From Azospira restricta (GTDB lineage: Bacteria > Pseudomonadota > Gammaproteobacteria > Burkholderiales > Rhodocyclaceae), in contig NZ_CP064781.1 in NCBI RefSeq assembly GCF_016858125.1, forward strand, positions 3,295,501 to 3,359,500: a stretch of DNA of 64,000 bases, in the 5' to 3' direction. The notes under the pieces are model-generated. The model was not told the DNA's origin, did no database searches, and worked only from the letters and a program-made list of their open reading frames with translations. Shown in pieces: positions 60,764 through 64,000 of this stretch (position 1 is the stretch's first letter; the number at the start of each line of letters is the position of its first letter). Made by a program: the position numbers and the translations under genes.

Positions 60764-62092
60764 TTAAGCCTTAGCCGTGAAGAAGCCGCTGCCGGCGCGC
60801 TGGACGTCGACAGGAACGAGGCACTTCTTGTGTTCGATGTGGTATTCGAACTCGCTCGCGAAGTGCTTGGTGAAGCTCTGCACCGGCAGCGAGGCGGCAT
60901 CGCCGAGCGCGCAGATGGTGCGGCCCATGATGTTGTTGAGGACGCCGTTGAGCATGTCCAGGTCTTCCGGACGGCCCTTGCCGTTCTCGATGCGATGCAC
61001 GATCTTGTACAGCCACGAGGTGCCTTCGCGGCAGGGCGTGCACTGGCCGCAGGATTCCTCGTAGTAGAAGAAGGAGAGACGTTCCAGCGCCCTCACCATG
61101 CAGGTCGTCTCGTCCATGACGATGACCGCGCCCGAGCCGAGCATCGAGCCAGCCTTGGCGATGGAATCGTAGTCCATCGTCGTGTCCATCATGATGTCGC
61201 CGGGGATCACCGGCGCCGACGAACCGCCCGGGATGCAGGCCTTCAGCTTGCGGCCGCCGCGCATGCCGCCGGCCATCTCGAGCAGCGTCGAGAACGGCGT
61301 GCCGAGCGGGATCTCGTAGTTGCCGGGGCGATTGACGTGGCCCGAGATCGAGAACAGCTTGGTGCCGCCGTTGTTCGGCTTGCCGGCTTCCAGGAAGGCC
61401 TGGCCGCCCATGTTCAGGATGAACGGGATCGAACCGAAGGTCTCGGTGTTGTTGATCGTCGTCGGCTTGCCGTAGAGGCCGAACGAAGCCGGGAACGGCG
61501 GCTTGAAGCGCGGCTGGCCCTTCTTGCCCTCGATCGATTCGAGCAGCGCGGTTTCCTCGCCGCAGATGTAGGCGCCGTAGCCGTGGTGCGCGAAGAGCTC
61601 GAAGTTGAAGCCGGAGCCGAGGATGTTCTGGCCGAGGAAGCCGGCGGCGCGGGCCTCGTCGAGCGCCTCCTCGAAGCGCTGGTAGATTTCCCAGACTTCG
61701 CCGTGGATGTAGTTGTAGCCGCGGTTGGCGCCCATTGCGTAGGCGGCGATGGCCATGCCCTCGATCACCGAGTGCGGGTTGTAGCGCAGGATGTCGCGGT
61801 CCTTGAAGGTGCCCGGCTCGCCCTCGTCCGAGTTGCAGACGACGTACTTGTCGCCGGGGAAGGAGCGCGGCATGAACGACCACTTGAGGCCGGTCGGGAA
61901 GCCGGCGCCGCCGCGGCCGCGCAGCACCGAGGTCTTCACCTCGGCGATGACCTGTTCCTGCGGGATCTTCTCATCGAGGATGCGCTTCAGCGCCTTGTAG
62001 CCGCCGCGCTTGACGTAGTCGGCGAGACGCCACGCGTTGTCGCCGTCCAGCCCGGCCGTCAGGACCGGGTTGATTGCACCGAGGAGGGCCAT
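60764..62092 (-). CDS. nuoF: NADH-quinone oxidoreductase subunit F
   Basis: The 442-residue subunit that binds NADH and FMN and holds cluster N3. It shows [53 protein letters not shown] and [17 protein letters not shown] with the fourth Cys in TICALGD. The ATG overlaps the nuoE stop by one base (TAATG). It is a close relative of the second half of HoxF in this window. Confidence 0.97.
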   Translation of the reverse strand: MALLGAINPVLTAGLDGDNAWRLADYVKRGGYKALKRILDEKIPQEQVIAEVKTSVLRGRGGAGFPTGLKWSFMPRSFPGDKYVVCNSDEGEPGTFKDRDILRYNPHSVIEGMAIAAYAMGANRGYNYIHGEVWEIYQRFEEALDEARAAGFLGQNILGSGFNFELFAHHGYGAYICGEETALLESIEGKKGQPRFKPPFPASFGLYGKPTTINNTETFGSIPFILNMGGQAFLEAGKPNNGGTKLFSISGHVNRPGNYEIPLGTPFSTLLEMAGGMRGGRKLKACIPGGSSAPVIPGDIMMDTTMDYDSIAKAGSMLGSGAVIVMDETTCMVRALERLSFFYYEESCGQCTPCREGTSWLYKIVHRIENGKGRPEDLDMLNGVLNNIMGRTICALGDAASLPVQSFTKHFASEFEYHIEHKKCLVPVDVQRAGSGFFTAKA

Positions 62093-62565
62093 TATTCGAG
62101 CTCCGCCAGCAATTTGTCGATCTGCTCCGGGTTCATCCACGAGCACATCTTGCGGTTGTTGACGATCATCACCGGCGCATCGCCGCAGGCGCCCATGCAC
62201 TCGCCCTGCTTCAGCGTGAACTTGCCGTCCGCCGTCGTCTCGTTGTAGCCGATGCCGAGCTTCTTCTTCAGGTACTCGCCGGCATCGACGCCGCCGGTCA
62301 GCATGCACGGCAGGTTGGTGCACACGGTCAGCTTGTACTTGCCGACCGGCTGCAGGTCGTACATGTTGTAGAAGGAAGCGACCTCATACGCGGCGATCGG
62401 CTCGATGCCGATGTAGCGGGCAACCTCTTCGATGGTTTCGGAGGCGAGCCAGCCCTTTTCTTCCTGGGCGATGGCGAGGCCGGCCATGATCGCCGACTGG
62501 CGCTGATCGGCCGGATACTTCGCGAGCTCGCGGTCGATCTTCTTGAGGGATTCGGGAGTCAGCAT
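62092..62565 (-). CDS. nuoE: NADH-quinone oxidoreductase subunit E
   Basis: A 157-residue thioredoxin-like 2Fe-2S subunit (cluster N1a). Ligands are Cys82, Cys87, Cys123 and Cys127 in VCTNLPCML and [11 protein letters not shown]. The N-terminal helical domain ([30 protein letters not shown]) is typical. The start overlaps the nuoD stop (TGATG). Confidence 0.97.
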   Translation of the reverse strand: MLTPESLKKIDRELAKYPADQRQSAIMAGLAIAQEEKGWLASETIEEVARYIGIEPIAAYEVASFYNMYDLQPVGKYKLTVCTNLPCMLTGGVDAGEYLKKKLGIGYNETTADGKFTLKQGECMGACGDAPVMIVNNRKMCSWMNPEQIDKLLAELE

Positions 62566-63818
62566 CAGCGGTCGATCTCACCAAAAACGATATCCTGGGA
62601 ACCGATGATCGTGACGACGTCGGCGATCATGTGGCCGCGCGCCATCTCGTCCATCGCGGACAGATGCACGTAGCCCGGTGCGCGAATCTTCATGCGGTAC
62701 GGCTTGTTGGCGCCGTCGGAGATGAAGTAGATGCCGAACTCGCCCTTCGGGTGCTCGACGGCGGCGTAGGCCTCGCCTTCCGGCACGTGGATGCCTTCGG
62801 AGAAGAGCTTGAAGTGGTGGATCAGCTCTTCCATGTTCGACTTCATGCTCTCGCGCGGCGGCGGTGCGACCTTGTAGTTGTCGCTGATGACCGGACCCGG
62901 GTTCTTGCGCAACCAGTCGATGCACTGCTTGATGATGCGGTTCGACTGGCGCATCTCTTCCATGCGCACCAGGTAGCGGTCGTAGGAGTCGCCGTTGACG
63001 CCGACCGGAATGTCGAAATCGAGGCGGTCGTAGACCTCGTACGGCTGCTTCTTGCGCAGGTCCCAGGCGATGCCCGAGCCGCGCAGCATGGCGCCGGAGA
63101 AGCCGAGCTGCAGCGCGCGCTCCGGGGTGACGATGCCGATGTCGACCAGGCGCTGCTTCCAGATGCGGTTGTCGGTGAGCAGCGTCTCGTATTCGTCGAG
63201 CAGCTTCGGGAAGCGGTTGGTGAAATCCTCGAGGAAGTCGAGCAGCGAGCCGGACCGCGCCTCGTTGAGCGCCTTCACTTCCGCCGGCTTCTTGAACTTG
63301 TTCTCGGTGTACTGCGGCATGCTGTCCGGCAGGTCGCGGTAGACGCCGCCCGGACGGTAGTAGGCCGCGTGCATGCGGGCACCGGACACCGCCTCGTAGG
63401 CATCGACGAGATCCTCGCGCTCGCGGAAGGCGTAGAGCACCATCGTCATCGCGCCGACGTCGAGCGCGTGGCAGCCGACCCACAGCAGGTGGTTCAGCAC
63501 GCGCGTGATCTCGTCGAACATCACGCGGATGTACTGGGCGCGCAGCGGCACCTCGAGCTGCAGCAGCTTCTCGACCGCCAGGCAGTAGGCGTGCTCGTTG
63601 CACATCATCGACACGTAGTCGAGGCGGTCCATGTACGGCACCGACTGGATCCAGGTGCGCGTCTCGGCCAGCTTCTCGGTGGCACGATGCAGCAGACCGA
63701 TGTGCGGGTCGGCACGCTGGACGACTTCGCCGTCCAGCTCCAGCACCAAGCGCAGCACGCCGTGCGCGGCCGGGTGCTGCGGGCCGAAGTTCAGGGTGTA
63801 ATTGTGGATCTCGGGCAT
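62565..63818 (-). CDS. nuoD: NADH-quinone oxidoreductase subunit D
   Basis: The 417-residue 49-kDa-type subunit that lines the quinone cavity. It begins [24 protein letters not shown], where the first loop His is the quinone ligand, and continues with [31 protein letters not shown] and the C-terminal [12 protein letters not shown]. It lies two bases after nuoC and is complete. Confidence 0.97.
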   Translation of the reverse strand: MPEIHNYTLNFGPQHPAAHGVLRLVLELDGEVVQRADPHIGLLHRATEKLAETRTWIQSVPYMDRLDYVSMMCNEHAYCLAVEKLLQLEVPLRAQYIRVMFDEITRVLNHLLWVGCHALDVGAMTMVLYAFREREDLVDAYEAVSGARMHAAYYRPGGVYRDLPDSMPQYTENKFKKPAEVKALNEARSGSLLDFLEDFTNRFPKLLDEYETLLTDNRIWKQRLVDIGIVTPERALQLGFSGAMLRGSGIAWDLRKKQPYEVYDRLDFDIPVGVNGDSYDRYLVRMEEMRQSNRIIKQCIDWLRKNPGPVISDNYKVAPPPRESMKSNMEELIHHFKLFSEGIHVPEGEAYAAVEHPKGEFGIYFISDGANKPYRMKIRAPGYVHLSAMDEMARGHMIADVVTIIGSQDIVFGEIDR

Positions 63819-63819
63819 C

Positions 63820-64000
63820 TCAGAGATCTCCGTAGGTTTCTTCGCGCACGATGCGCGGGGTGTTTTCGCGCGGCTCGATCGTCACCGGCTGGTAGATGAC
63901 GCGGCGCTGGTCCGGGTCGTAGCGCATCTCGACGTAACCCGAGACCGGGAAGTCCTTGCGGAACGGATGGCCGATGAAGCCGTAGTCGGTAAGGATGCGG
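63820..64000 (-). CDS. nuoC: NADH-quinone oxidoreductase subunit C, partial
   Basis: Only the C-terminal 59 residues are in the window; the gene runs off the right edge. [37 protein letters not shown] and the end EETYGDL are the conserved C-terminus of the 30-kDa subunit, separate from nuoD as in most betaproteobacteria. nuoA and nuoB should follow beyond the edge. Confidence 0.95.
   Translation of the reverse strand, partial: RILTDYGFIGHPFRKDFPVSGYVEMRYDPDQRRVIYQPVTIEPRENTPRIVREETYGDL

Overview
The window is GC-rich (roughly 70% by eye) bacterial DNA from a facultatively anaerobic betaproteobacterium, most likely Rhodocyclales. This is judged from gene content and protein character: FNR with its anaerobox, oxygen-independent HemN, class II NrdJ, NAD-reducing Hox hydrogenase, NnrS, PHA synthase and a nuo operon. 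No tRNA, rRNA, CRISPR or complete mobile element was seen. The first ~700 bp look lower in GC and hold a truncated, unrelated gene, perhaps the edge of an accessory region.

Left part (1-16.4 kb): a partial minus-strand gene at the edge; a Yip1-type membrane protein; the ergothioneine genes egtB-egtD behind a short leader ORF; and a Fur-boxed FTR1/EfeU-type iron permease. These are followed by a co-directional cluster of a haem-type TonB receptor, a small Cys-pair protein, an exported and membrane-anchored CobN-like chelatase, a second TonB receptor, an ExbB/TolQ-like protein and a DUF2149 protein. The set resembles the Bacteroidetes hmuRSTUV haem-iron system rather than cobalamin synthesis and is the most interesting part of the window. 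An EAL protein and a paralogue of ribosomal protein S4 trail it.

Middle (16.3-37.4 kb): SdiA-regulated-type protein, selD, and a copper block (copZ, a five-PAS GGDEF/EAL protein, a CopA/CcoI-type ATPase, a TauE/SafE-like protein). hemN and fnr diverge around a perfect FNR box. A nitrosative/oxygen block follows (SirB2, NnrS, a polytopic relative, DUF2249, hemerythrin-like protein with its own FNR box), then an ODP-type diiron protein overlapping a short MCP-like protein, PHA synthase, a beta-CASP metallo-hydrolase and a universal stress protein.

Right part (37.5-64 kb): hoxFUYHW on the minus strand, diverging from a MaoC-phosphotransacetylase fusion and ackA (fermentative hydrogen, acetyl-phosphate and acyl-CoA metabolism). 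Then nrdJ preceded by two candidate NrdR boxes 31 bp apart, a membrane GGDEF protein, a Nudix hydrolase and the nuo operon from nuoN back to a partial nuoC at the edge.

Across three unrelated loci (4.9, 18.5 and 31.3 kb) there is a family of ~48-bp hairpin repeats. At each locus the array begins inside the last codons of the adjacent gene and supplies its Ala-stop.
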